DNA from: Luteimonas fraxinea
Lineage (GTDB): Bacteria > Pseudomonadota > Gammaproteobacteria > Xanthomonadales > Xanthomonadaceae
NCBI RefSeq assembly: GCF_021233355.1
Contig: NZ_CP089507.1
Span: forward strand, 3,225,001 to 3,289,000
Direction of reading: 5' to 3'
Length of the DNA stretch: 64,000 nucleotides
Shown: in pieces, positions 56,541 through 64,000 of the stretch
How positions within the stretch are numbered: position 1 is the stretch's first letter
Layout of the letters: every line of letters starts with the position of its first letter
Notes under the pieces: generated by a model
Seen by the model: only the letters and a program-made list of their open reading frames with translations
Told to the model about the DNA's origin: nothing
Database searches by the model: none
Position numbers and translations under genes: made by a program

Positions 56541-57395
56541 TCAGCCGAAGCGACCGGTGATGTAGTCCTCGGTCTGCTGCTTCGAGGGATTGGAGAAGAT
56601 CGTCTCGGTGGTGTCGTGTTCGATCAGGTCGCCCAGATACATGAAGGCGGTGAAGTCCGAGACGCGCGCCGCCTGCTGCATGTTGTGGGTCACGATGACG
56701 ATCGTGTAGTCGACCTTGAGTTCCTCGACCAGCTGCTCGATGCGGCTGGTGGAGATCGGATCGAGCGCCGATGTCGGTTCGTCGAGCAGCAGCACGTCCG
56801 GGCGCAGGGCGACGGCGCGTGCGATGCACAGGCGCTGCTGCTGGCCACCGGAAAGACCCAGTGCGTTCTGGTTGAGCTTGTCCTTGACCTCGGTCCACAG
56901 CGCGGCCTGGGTCAGTGCCTGCTCGACGCGCACGTTGAGCTCGGCCTTCGACAGCTTCTCGTGGTGGCGGATCGCGTAGGCGACGTTCTCGAAGATCGTC
57001 ATCGGGAACGGCACCGGCTTCTGGAACACCATGCCGACCTTCGAACGCAGACGGTTCATCGGGTACTTCGGCGCGAGGATGTTCTCGCCGTCGAGCAGCA
57101 GTTCGCCGCTCGCGGTCATCTTCGGATACAGCGCGTAGATGCGGTTGAAAATGCGCAGCAGCGTCGACTTGCCGCAGCCCGACGGGCCGATCAGTGCGGT
57201 CACGCGCTTTTCGGGAATCTCGAGCTCGATGTTCTTGAGCGCGTGGAAATCGCCGTAGTGGAAGTTCAGCCCGCGCGCGGCGATCTTGACCGGCGTCGGC
57301 GCCAGTTGCGTGCGCGCATGCGTCGCGAGCTGGATGCGCTGCGACGGAGCGGTGTGGAGATCGTTCATGGACGGGTCCAGGCTGAGATTAGTCAT
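56541..57395 (-). CDS. pstB: Phosphate ABC transporter ATP-binding protein
   Basis: The ATPase of the high-affinity phosphate importer. The 284 aa carry Walker [10 protein letters not shown], the signature LSGGQQQR, Walker [14 protein letters not shown] and switch His in [11 protein letters not shown] 57395 overlaps the end of pstA by eight bases; a second in-frame ATG at 57368 would start after the pstA stop and is also possible. Confidence 0.95.
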   Translation of the reverse strand: MTNLSLDPSMNDLHTAPSQRIQLATHARTQLAPTPVKIAARGLNFHYGDFHALKNIELEIPEKRVTALIGPSGCGKSTLLRIFNRIYALYPKMTASGELLLDGENILAPKYPMNRLRSKVGMVFQKPVPFPMTIFENVAYAIRHHEKLSKAELNVRVEQALTQAALWTEVKDKLNQNALGLSGGQQQRLCIARAVALRPDVLLLDEPTSALDPISTSRIEQLVEELKVDYTIVIVTHNMQQAARVSDFTAFMYLGDLIEHDTTETIFSNPSKQQTEDYITGRFG

Positions 57396-58278
57396 GGGAG
57401 ATCTTGTTGCGCAGCAGGATGGCGCGGGCGCCCAGGCTGACCAGCAACACGAAACAGGTGAGCACCAGCGCGCCGGCCCAGGCCAGCTGCTGCCAGGACT
57501 CGTACGGGCTGCCGGCGTACTGGTACATCACCACCGGCACGCTCGCCATCGGCTGCATGATGTTGTTGTTCCAGTACTGGTTGCCGAACGCGGTGAACAG
57601 CAGTGGTGCGGTTTCGCCGGAGATGCGCGCCAGCGCGAGCAGCACGCCGGTGACGATGCCGGCCGATGCGCTGCGATAGAGCACCTGCACGACGACTTTC
57701 CACTGCGGTACGCCGAGCGACAGCGCGGCCTCGCGCATCTGCGTGGGCACCAGCTGCAGCATTTCGTCGGTCGTGCGCACGACCACCGGCAACACGATGA
57801 AGGCCAGTGCGATCGCGCCGGCCAGCGCCGAGAAGCGGCCGCCGGTCGTCATCACGAATGCGGTGTAGACGAACAGGCCCAGCACGATCGACGGTGCCGA
57901 CAGCAGGATGTCGTTGATGAAGCGCACGACCACGCCGGCCTTGCGGGCGCGACCGAACTCGGAAAGCCAGGTGCCGGCGGCGACGCCGAGCGGCGTGCCG
58001 ATCGCGATCGCCAGGCCGCACATCACCGCGCTGCCGAAGAAGGCGTTGAGCAGACCGCCTTCGACCATCGGAGGTGGGGTCATCTGGGTGAACAGCGCCG
58101 GATTGACGCCGCCGGCGGCCTTGGAGATCAGCGTCCACAGGATCCAGCCGAGGAAGAACAGACCGAACGCGGCGGTGAGGCAGCCCATCGCGACGGCGAC
58201 GCCGTTCTGGATGCGACGACGCGCATACAGACGGTCGGCGATCTGGCGCTCGCGTTCGGTGACGGTGGCGACGGCCAT
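57388..58278 (-). CDS. pstA: Phosphate ABC transporter permease PstA
   Basis: One of the two membrane permeases of the phosphate importer, 296 aa with six membrane helices. The EAA-type loop ([23 protein letters not shown]) contacts PstB. It is translationally coupled to pstC (one-base stop/start overlap at 58278). Confidence 0.95.
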   Translation of the reverse strand: MAVATVTERERQIADRLYARRRIQNGVAVAMGCLTAAFGLFFLGWILWTLISKAAGGVNPALFTQMTPPPMVEGGLLNAFFGSAVMCGLAIAIGTPLGVAAGTWLSEFGRARKAGVVVRFINDILLSAPSIVLGLFVYTAFVMTTGGRFSALAGAIALAFIVLPVVVRTTDEMLQLVPTQMREAALSLGVPQWKVVVQVLYRSASAGIVTGVLLALARISGETAPLLFTAFGNQYWNNNIMQPMASVPVVMYQYAGSPYESWQQLAWAGALVLTCFVLLVSLGARAILLRNKISHD

Positions 58279-59252
58279 TACTTGCCCTCCTTGCGGGCCA
58301 GCTGCATCAGCATCAGGCGGGCGATGGCCAGCACGACGAAGGTCACGATGAAGAGCACGAAACCGAGCAGCAGCAGCGCCGAGCGGTAGGTCTCGGTGGC
58401 TTCACCGAAGTCGTTGGCGATCAGCGCGGCGATCGTGGTGCCGGGTTCGAGCAGCGACGGCGTCAGGCGCACCGAATTGCCGATCACGAATGCGACCGCC
58501 ATCGTCTCGCCCAGTGCGCGGCCGAGACCGAGGAACACGCCGCCGATCACGGCCGAGCGCGTGTAGGGCAGCACGATGTCCCAGCTGACTTCCCACTTGG
58601 TCGCGCCGAGCGCGTAGGCCGATTCCTTCAGACGCGTGGGCACGGTCAGGAAAACTTCGCGCATGACCGCCGAGATGAAGGGGATGACCATGATCGCGAG
58701 CACGAAGCCGGCGGTCAGCGTGCCGATGCCCAGCGGCGGGCCGCGGAACAGCACGCCCAGATACGGCACTTCGCCGAGCGTGTCGTTGAGCCACGGGGTG
58801 ATGTAGGTGGTCATCACCGGCACGAGCACGAACAGGCCCCACATGCCGTAGATGATCGAGGGAATGCCCGCGAGCAGTTCGATCGCGGTGCCGACCGGCC
58901 CGCGCAGCCAGCGCGGCGCGACCTCGGTCAGGAAGAAGGCGATGCCGAAGCTCACCGGCACGGCGATCACCATCGCGATCAGCGCGGTGACGATGGTGCC
59001 GACGATCGGTGCGAGTGCGCCGTAGCGGTTCTCGACCGGATTCCAGTCAGCGGTGGTGAAGAACGACAGACCCTGCGACGAGAGTGCATCGCGGCCGCCC
59101 CAGAGCATCGACAACGCGGCGCCGGCGAGCGCCAGCATCACGAAGACGACGGTGGCAGTCAGGACGATCTTGAACAGACGATCGGCGCGCGCATCGCGGA
59201 TATCGCGTTTGCTCGGAGCCGGTGGCGCGGCGTGGAGGGTGGCGGCGTTCAT
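58278..59252 (-). CDS. pstC: Phosphate ABC transporter permease PstC
   Basis: The partner permease, 324 aa with six membrane helices and a conserved cytoplasmic loop (KESAYALGATKWEVSWDIVLPYT). The family motif GIPSIIYGMWGLFVLVP is clear. It follows pstS1 with a 203-bp gap that holds a repeat. Confidence 0.95.
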   Translation of the reverse strand: MNAATLHAAPPAPSKRDIRDARADRLFKIVLTATVVFVMLALAGAALSMLWGGRDALSSQGLSFFTTADWNPVENRYGALAPIVGTIVTALIAMVIAVPVSFGIAFFLTEVAPRWLRGPVGTAIELLAGIPSIIYGMWGLFVLVPVMTTYITPWLNDTLGEVPYLGVLFRGPPLGIGTLTAGFVLAIMVIPFISAVMREVFLTVPTRLKESAYALGATKWEVSWDIVLPYTRSAVIGGVFLGLGRALGETMAVAFVIGNSVRLTPSLLEPGTTIAALIANDFGEATETYRSALLLLGFVLFIVTFVVLAIARLMLMQLARKEGK

Positions 59253-59295
59253 GGGGAGTCCGGAGGAGGAGAGCCGCGAAGCGGTGTGGATCCGT

Positions 59296-59417
59296 CATTC
59301 CGGCGGGAGCCGGAATGACCTTGTTCCGTCATTTCCGCGTAGGCGGGGATTCAGGGACGTTCGTGATCGTCGCGATCAGATCGGAAGTCGCTGGATCCCC
59401 GCTTTCGCGGGGATGAC
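59296..59417. repeat. Dispersed repeats between pstS1 and pstC
   Basis: Three short palindromes of the GTCATTCC...GGAATGAC and CCCCGC/GCGGGG types in the pstS1-pstC gap. They could act as mRNA stabilisers that give more PstS than permease. No gene is present. Confidence 0.6.
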
Positions 59418-59455
59418 GCAACGTCAGCCGCGCGCTGCGCGCGCGGGACGTTGCG

Positions 59456-60550
59456 TCACTTGAACTCGGCTGCCCAGTAGGCCTCGATCTGCTGCACCAG
59501 CTCGGCCGGCAGCGGCACGTAGTGCAGCTCGCTGGCCTGCGCCTGGCCCGACTCGAACGCCCACTTGAAGAAGTCGCGCGCGGCCTGGCTGCGTGCGGCG
59601 TCCTTCGGCTGCTTGTGCATCAGCATGAAGTTGGTCGCGGTGATCGGCCACGCGTCCGGACCGGGCGCGTTGGTGATGACCAGGTTGAAGTCCTGCGCGC
59701 TCGCCCAGTCGGCGGTTGCGGCGGCCGCGGCGAAGCTTTCCTCGCTCGGCTGCACCCAGTTGCCGGCCGCGTTCTGCAGCGAGGCGTAAGGCATGTTGTT
59801 CTGCAGCGCGTAGGCCAATTCGACGTAGCCGATCGACCCCTTGATCTGCTGCACGTACGAGGCGACGCCTTCGTTGCCCTTGCCACCCACGCCCGACGGC
59901 CACTGCACCGAAGTGCCTTCGCCGACGGTCGACTTCCACGACTCGCTGACCTTCGACAGGTAGTTGGAGAAGTTGAACGTGGTGCCCGAACCGTCCGAGC
60001 GGTGGACGATGCTGATCTTGCCGGCCGGCAGGGTCACGCCGGGGTTGAGGGCGGCGATCGCCGGGTCGTTCCAGGTGGCGACCTTGCCGAGGAAGATGTC
60101 CGCCAGCAGCGAACCGGTCAGCTTCAGCTGGCCCGGCTGCAGGCCGTCGACGTTGAGCACCGGCACCACGCCGCCGATCGCCGACGGGAACTGGCCCAGG
60201 CCCGCGGCCTGCAGCTCGGCGCTGTCGAGCGGCTTGTCGGACGAACCGAAGTCCACCGTGCCCGCCTTGATCTGCGCGATACCGCCGCCCGAACCGATCG
60301 ACTGGTAATTGACCTTGTTGCCGGTGGCGGCGTTGTAGTCGGCCGACCACTTCGACACCAGCGGGAAGATGAACGACGCACCGGCGCCCGAGATCTCGGC
60401 AGCGACGCGGTCGCCAGCCGGCTGTGCGGCGCCCGGAGCGCCTTCGGCAGCCTGACCGGCCGGCGCGTCCGCGCTGTTGCCGCCACAGGCGGCGAGGAAG
60501 ATGAGCGAGGACAGCGCGAGGGCACCGATCCGGATCGTCTGACGGGACAT
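59456..60550 (-). CDS. pstS: Phosphate-binding lipoprotein PstS (copy 1)
   Basis: Captures inorganic phosphate for PstCAB. From ATG 60550 it has 364 aa with a lipoprotein signal (IFLAAC, Cys about residue 23) and a linker rich in Ala and Gly. Phosphate-site motifs are GAGASF, GSGGGIAQI, DFGSSD and VHRSDGSGTTFNF. GGAG lies eight bases upstream of the start. It is the first gene of the pst operon, behind a Pho box. Confidence 0.95.
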   Translation of the reverse strand: MSRQTIRIGALALSSLIFLAACGGNSADAPAGQAAEGAPGAAQPAGDRVAAEISGAGASFIFPLVSKWSADYNAATGNKVNYQSIGSGGGIAQIKAGTVDFGSSDKPLDSAELQAAGLGQFPSAIGGVVPVLNVDGLQPGQLKLTGSLLADIFLGKVATWNDPAIAALNPGVTLPAGKISIVHRSDGSGTTFNFSNYLSKVSESWKSTVGEGTSVQWPSGVGGKGNEGVASYVQQIKGSIGYVELAYALQNNMPYASLQNAAGNWVQPSEESFAAAAATADWASAQDFNLVITNAPGPDAWPITATNFMLMHKQPKDAARSQAARDFFKWAFESGQAQASELHYVPLPAELVQQIEAYWAAEFK

Positions 60551-60616
60551 GCGTGGCTCCAATTGAGTGCGGCAACGCATAGCGTCGCCTCGGTCCGCAC
60601 ATGAAATGATGTTTTT

Positions 60617-60656
60617 GTTACAGCCGTATGACGCGTGCCATCTCGATGAATGACAG
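60617..60656 (-). promoter_or_regulatory. Pho box upstream of pstS1
   Basis: On the minus strand: CTGTCAT (60650-60656), an unmatched 11-bp step, GCGTCAT (60628-60634) and CTGTAAC (60617-60623), all in 11-bp phase. This fits PhoB binding upstream of the operon. Confidence 0.75.
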
Positions 60657-60803
60657 CTGCACCGGCTGGGCGGAATGCGATGGGGTGCCGGGATGTCGCT
60701 GGATGGACATCGTGGGCTCACGGGGGTTTGACGTTGGGGGCGTGCGATCCGCGAGATTCACGGAGATGGGAATTGCGGCGGGTCGAAGATCGCAGACGAA
60801 CAG

Positions 60804-60853
60804 CACCTCTCCCTTCGGGAGAGGTCGCCGCGCGAAGCGCGGCGGGTGAGGGC
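60804..60853. repeat. REP-like element 3
   Basis: Hairpins CTCTCCC/GGGAGAG and GCCGCGC/GCGCGGC and the GGGTGAGGGC end, related to elements 1, 2 and 4. The rest of the 775-bp gap between pstS2 and pstS1 holds the Pho box, element 4 and a terminator, with no gene. Confidence 0.75.
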
Positions 60854-60965
60854 TGAGATGACGCGCTGATAGTTGACTCGGACGCAGGCCTTCACTCGAG
60901 GCCTTCCCGTCATTTCAGCTGCGCGGGGTCCGGTCAAAAGGAGATCAGGAATTTCGCGAGCGTCG

Positions 60966-61110
60966 GCCCTCACCCCAACCCCTCTCCCCGGGGGAGAGGG
61001 GCTTCATCCGCGCGCGCCGAACTATTCGCAAGTAGGCACCTCTCACTCCGGGAGAAAGCCGGCCCCGGACTTGATCCGGGGTCGACGCGCATCGCGCGTC
61101 GGGTGAGGGC
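60966..61110. repeat. REP-like composite element 4
   Basis: Built like element 2: GCCCTCACCCCAACCCCTCT start with a CTCCCC/GGGGAG hairpin, a variable core, a GCCCCGGACTTGATCCGGGG palindrome and the GGGTGAGGGC end. Confidence 0.85.
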
Positions 61111-61223
61111 CGATGTCTCGCGCGCTGGGTATGGGTAGGGAAGCGCGAAGTGGCCGACACAGAAGCACCCCGTGCTTCCCCGCAAGCGCACCCTCACCCA
61201 AACCCCCGTTTCCGCCGGAAACC

Positions 61224-61248
61224 AAAAAAAAACGGGCCCGAAGGCCCG
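61224..61248 (-). terminator. Terminator of pstS2
   Basis: On the minus strand: stem CGGGCC/GGCCCG with a TTCG tetraloop, then nine T. It separates pstS2 from the pstS1 operon. Confidence 0.92.
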
Positions 61249-61325
61249 CGGAGGAAAATTGGGAGAGAGATCTGTTCTGGCATCACGTCCGACCGGCGCG
61301 TCGTTGGACGCGCCGGTGGCCTGGA

Positions 61326-62360
61326 TCAGTAGCGGGCGTTCTCGGCCCAGTAGCGCTCGATCTGCTGCACCAGCGGAGCGGGCAGCGGGACGTAGCCCAG
61401 TGCGCGTGCCTGCTCGCCGCCGTTGGCGTACACCCAGCGGAAAAAGTCCTGGGCGTTCTTGGCGCCGGCGCGGTTGCGCGGCTGGCGGTGCATCAGGATG
61501 AAGTTGGTCGCGGTGATCGGCCAGGAGTTCTCGCCCGGTGCGTTCGTCATGACCAGGTAGAAATCGCGGCTCGCACCCCAGTTGGCGCTGGCGGCGGCGG
61601 CCGAGAACGTTTCTTCGCTCGGATTGACGAAGTTGCCGGCGGCGTTCTGCAGACGCGAATAGGCGAGGCGGTTCTGCACCGCGTACGACAGTTCGACGTA
61701 GCCGATGCCGCCCTTGATCTGCTTCACGTAGGCGGCGACGCCTTCGTTGCCCTTGCCGCCGATGCCCACCGGCCACTTGACCGTCGTGCCTTCGCCGACG
61801 CCGTTCTTCCAGTCCGGACTCACCTTGGACAGGTAGTTGACGAAGTTGAAGGTGGTGCCCGAGCCGTCCGAACGATGCACGACGGTGATACGCGCGTCGG
61901 GCAGGGTGATGCCGCCGTTGAGCGCGACGATCGCCGGGTCGTTCCAGCGGGTGATCTTGCCGAGGAAGATGTTGGCCAGCGTCGCGCCATCGAGCTTCAT
62001 CGCGCCGGCGGCCACGCCTTCGACGTTGAGGATCGGCACCACACCGCCGATGACCGACGGGAACTGGATGAGGCCGGACTTGGCGAGATCTTCCGGCGGC
62101 AGCGGGGCGTCGGACGAGCCGAAGTCCACGGTGCCGGCCTTGATCTGGGCGATGCCGCCGCCCGATCCGATCGACTGGTAGTTGATCTGCTTGCTGGTGG
62201 CGGTGCGGTAGTCGGCCGACCAGCGGGTCATGGCCGGATAGACGAACGATGCGCCTGCGCCGGTCACGTCGTTGGCCATGGCGGGAGCGGCGAACGTGGT
62301 CGCCAGCAGCGTGGTCGACAGCGCGACAGCCGCGACACGGTTCTTGAGCAGTGCGTACAT
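61326..62360 (-). CDS. pstS: Phosphate-binding protein PstS (copy 2, secreted type)
   Basis: A second phosphate-binding protein, 344 aa, with an ordinary signal peptide (cleavage after PAMA, about residue 28) instead of a lipobox. All phosphate-site motifs of copy 1 are kept (GAGASF, GSGGGIAQI, DFGSSD, VHRSDGSGTTFNF). It is transcribed alone, with its own four-unit Pho box and terminator. Two PstS forms, one membrane-tethered and one free in the periplasm, could share one transporter; copy 2 could also be exported, as in some xanthomonads and pseudomonads. Confidence 0.94.
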   Translation of the reverse strand: MYALLKNRVAAVALSTTLLATTFAAPAMANDVTGAGASFVYPAMTRWSADYRTATSKQINYQSIGSGGGIAQIKAGTVDFGSSDAPLPPEDLAKSGLIQFPSVIGGVVPILNVEGVAAGAMKLDGATLANIFLGKITRWNDPAIVALNGGITLPDARITVVHRSDGSGTTFNFVNYLSKVSPDWKNGVGEGTTVKWPVGIGGKGNEGVAAYVKQIKGGIGYVELSYAVQNRLAYSRLQNAAGNFVNPSEETFSAAAASANWGASRDFYLVMTNAPGENSWPITATNFILMHRQPRNRAGAKNAQDFFRWVYANGGEQARALGYVPLPAPLVQQIERYWAENARY

Positions 62361-62420
62361 GGGGTTCCCTGGAGTGTTGGACGGCCTGTGTCGCCGCGAG
62401 GCGTATTCAACGCAGCGCGC

Positions 62421-62460
62421 ATGACATTTCCGCGACAGGCCGATGACCGCCCGATGACGT
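62421..62460 (-). promoter_or_regulatory. Four-unit Pho box for pstS2
   Basis: On the minus strand: ACGTCAT (62454-62460), CGGTCAT (62443-62449), CTGTCGC (62432-62438) and ATGTCAT (62421-62427), exactly 11 bp apart. PhoB binds such direct repeats side by side on one face of DNA. Confidence 0.85.
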
Positions 62461-62494
62461 GTGCAATCACGCATTCCCGCTGGGCCCGACAGGG

Positions 62495-62534
62495 ATGTCA
62501 TCGGACTGTCATGTGGATGCCATCGCAGTGTCAG
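62495..62534 (+). promoter_or_regulatory. Four-unit Pho box for the phosphate porin
   Basis: On the plus strand: ATGTCAT (62495-62501), CTGTCAT (62506-62512), ATGCCAT (62517-62523) and GTGTCAG (62528-62534), exactly 11 bp apart, facing the porin gene. Confidence 0.88.
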
Positions 62535-62650
62535 CAAACCTGCGCAGTCTGCGCACCGTCGCTAACGAGCGCTTAACGCCACGACGGTCGGAGCCGACGT
62601 GGCCTGCATGCGGCGGGCGATCCAAACCTCACTCTCCTCGGGAATCCACC

Positions 62651-63955
62651 ATGCGTCATTCCATCCTGGCCGCGTCCGTCGCACTCGCCGTCGCGTCCGT
62701 CTCGTTCTCCGCCGCCGCCCAGAGCCAGAACCGGGAGTCCGAAGTCGCCCTGCTGCGAGCGCAGCTGGCCGAAATGCAGGCCAAGATCGACGCGCTCGAA
62801 GTCCGCACCGACGCGCAGTCCGACATCAACATCGGCACGCAGGAGAGCCTGGACAAGATGGCGACCACGATGCCGGTCGTCGACACCAAGGGCGGCCTGA
62901 AGGTCACCTCGGCCGACAAGAAGTTCGAGTTCTCGGCGGGTGGCCGCATCCACTTCGATGCCTACGCCTTCGACCGCGACGAAGCCGCGACCACCGGCAC
63001 CACCGAATTCCGCCGCGCGCGCATCACGCTGCAGGGCAAGGCCTACGGCTGGGATTACAAGTTCGAACAGGACTTCGCGGCCGGCAGCGGCCTCGACGGC
63101 TTCCGCGACGTCTACATCGCCAAGTCGGCGCTGGGCGGCAAGTTCACCATCGGTCACTTCAAGCCCTACCGCTCGATGGAAGAGCTGACCAGCTCCAACG
63201 AAATCCTGATGATGGAGCGTCCGTTCGCATCGGCGACCGGCCTGTTCAACGGCCGCCAGTTCCAGCAGGGCGTGGGTTACATGCGCGCCGATGGCAACTA
63301 CACCGCCGGCCTGTCGGTGTTCAATCTGCGCAGCGCCTCCGGCTCCCGCAACGAAGGCGTCGGCGCTGCCGGCCGCTTTACGTTCGCGCCGATCAACACC
63401 GAAGACAGCACGCTGCACTTCGGCGGCTGGGCCAGCCAGGAAAACGTCAACCAGGGTTCGACTGACCTGACCTTCGCGGCCAACTACGCAGGCCGTCGCG
63501 GCCCGGCGCAGACGATCGCCACCACCACCGCGGGCAGCCGCAACCAGGTCACTGCAGTTGGCGTCGAAGCCGCCGGCTCGTTCGGTCCGCTGTTCTTCCA
63601 GGCCGAGTACGCCAACGCCACCTACGGCCGTCCGCTGGGCGCCGACCAGGACGTTGCCACGTGGTACGTGCAGGGCAGCTGGCTGCTCAACGGCGGCCAC
63701 AAGGCCTACAAGCCGGCCAACGGCATCTTCGCGTCGCCCAAGGTGGCCGACACGGGTCTGTGGGAACTCACCGCGCGCTATGACACGGTCGAAAACAAGG
63801 ACATCCGCAACATGGATGTCAGCAGCTGGATCGTCGGCATGAACTACTACGTCAATCCGAACCTGCGCTTCATGTTCAACTACACGAAGGGCGACAACAC
63901 CTTCACCGGTGACGAGACCGGCCAGTACGCACTGCGTACGCAGTTCTCGTTCTGA
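62651..63955 (+). CDS. Phosphate-selective porin (OprP/OprO type)
   Basis: A trimeric outer-membrane channel for phosphate or polyphosphate, 434 aa. After the signal peptide (about 1-23) comes a coiled coil (about 27-60, ESEVALLRAQLAEMQAKID start) that may reach toward peptidoglycan, then a 16-strand barrel ending in the assembly signal Phe (RTQFSF). The FRRARITLQGKAYGWDYKFEQDF region is typical of the family. ATG 62651 follows GGGAA. It is controlled by its own four-unit Pho box. Confidence 0.94.
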   Translation: MRHSILAASVALAVASVSFSAAAQSQNRESEVALLRAQLAEMQAKIDALEVRTDAQSDINIGTQESLDKMATTMPVVDTKGGLKVTSADKKFEFSAGGRIHFDAYAFDRDEAATTGTTEFRRARITLQGKAYGWDYKFEQDFAAGSGLDGFRDVYIAKSALGGKFTIGHFKPYRSMEELTSSNEILMMERPFASATGLFNGRQFQQGVGYMRADGNYTAGLSVFNLRSASGSRNEGVGAAGRFTFAPINTEDSTLHFGGWASQENVNQGSTDLTFAANYAGRRGPAQTIATTTAGSRNQVTAVGVEAAGSFGPLFFQAEYANATYGRPLGADQDVATWYVQGSWLLNGGHKAYKPANGIFASPKVADTGLWELTARYDTVENKDIRNMDVSSWIVGMNYYVNPNLRFMFNYTKGDNTFTGDETGQYALRTQFSF

Positions 63956-63977
63956 TCGAAGCGGCACGTTTGACCGG

Positions 63978-64000
63978 AAGGCCCGCGGCGCAAGTTGCGG
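63978..64000 (+). terminator. Possible terminator after the porin, cut by the window end
   Basis: The last bases (GGCCCGC...GTTGCGG) look like the first arm, loop and part of the second arm of a GC-rich hairpin; the T tract would lie outside the window. Confidence 0.35.

Overview
The window is a high-GC gammaproteobacterial chromosome segment. Gene content and order point to the Xanthomonadaceae (Lysobacter, Luteimonas or Pseudoxanthomonas-like): tpiA-secG-tRNA-Leu-nuoA..N-tRNA-fMet-rimP-nusA-infB-rbfA-truB-rpsO-pnp is the usual core block there, and fabV, DUF3034, a TPMT-type methyltransferase and small 'SERSEFG' repeat modules are also typical. This is a judgement from gene order and protein character; no search was run. 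There is no rRNA operon, prophage, integrase, transposase or CRISPR array.

Layout: (1) 200-4587, four overlapping genes for a cupredoxin-like protein, a GGDEF-EAL c-di-GMP enzyme, a DUF3034 protein and a lipoprotein-type group 1 truncated hemoglobin. (2) 4646-6052, tpiA, secG, tRNA-Leu(GAG). (3) 6399-21375, the complete 14-gene respiratory complex I operon nuoA-N. (4) 21497-31017, initiator tRNA, then the translation and RNA-metabolism genes rimP, nusA, infB, rbfA, truB, rpsO, pnp. (5) 31555-37048, dctA, asnB behind an apparent asparagine leader-peptide attenuator, a cytochrome b561 on the minus strand, and fabV. (6) 37187-38060, a palindromic repeat locus with hexanucleotide arrays. (7) 38126-46467, mostly minus strand: a small DUF6966-like protein, a penicillin-acylase-family enzyme, a YegD-like Hsp70, a bacterioferritin homologue on the plus strand, a TPMT-like methyltransferase and parC. 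(8) 46734-51776, a small disordered protein, two near-identical tRNA-Leu(CAG) genes around a CopD-like membrane protein, rnr, rlmB and a small membrane protein. (9) 51847-52690, a second repeat locus. (10) 52816-55209, a guanidine-II riboswitch and its SMR exporter gene, a membrane metallophosphoesterase and RNase T. (11) 55694-63955, the Pho regulon: pstS2, pstS1-pstC-pstA-pstB-phoU and a divergent phosphate-selective porin, with Pho boxes repeated every 11 bp.

The strongest new-looking signals are regulatory or repetitive. The asnB leader has a 31-codon peptide with six Asn codons in a 12-codon run and a full set of alternative pairings (1:2, 2:3, 3:4) ending in a U-tract terminator. The 'SERSEFG' modules always carry a hexanucleotide array at their 5' side, but the hexamer differs between copies, and the modules face each other in one locus and point apart in the other. 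A REP-like element appears to have been inserted in frame into the penicillin acylase just before its self-cleavage serine. The bacterioferritin homologue lacks its heme-ligand methionine. Promoters facing the divergent pstS2 and porin genes each carry four Pho half-sites in perfect 11-bp phase.
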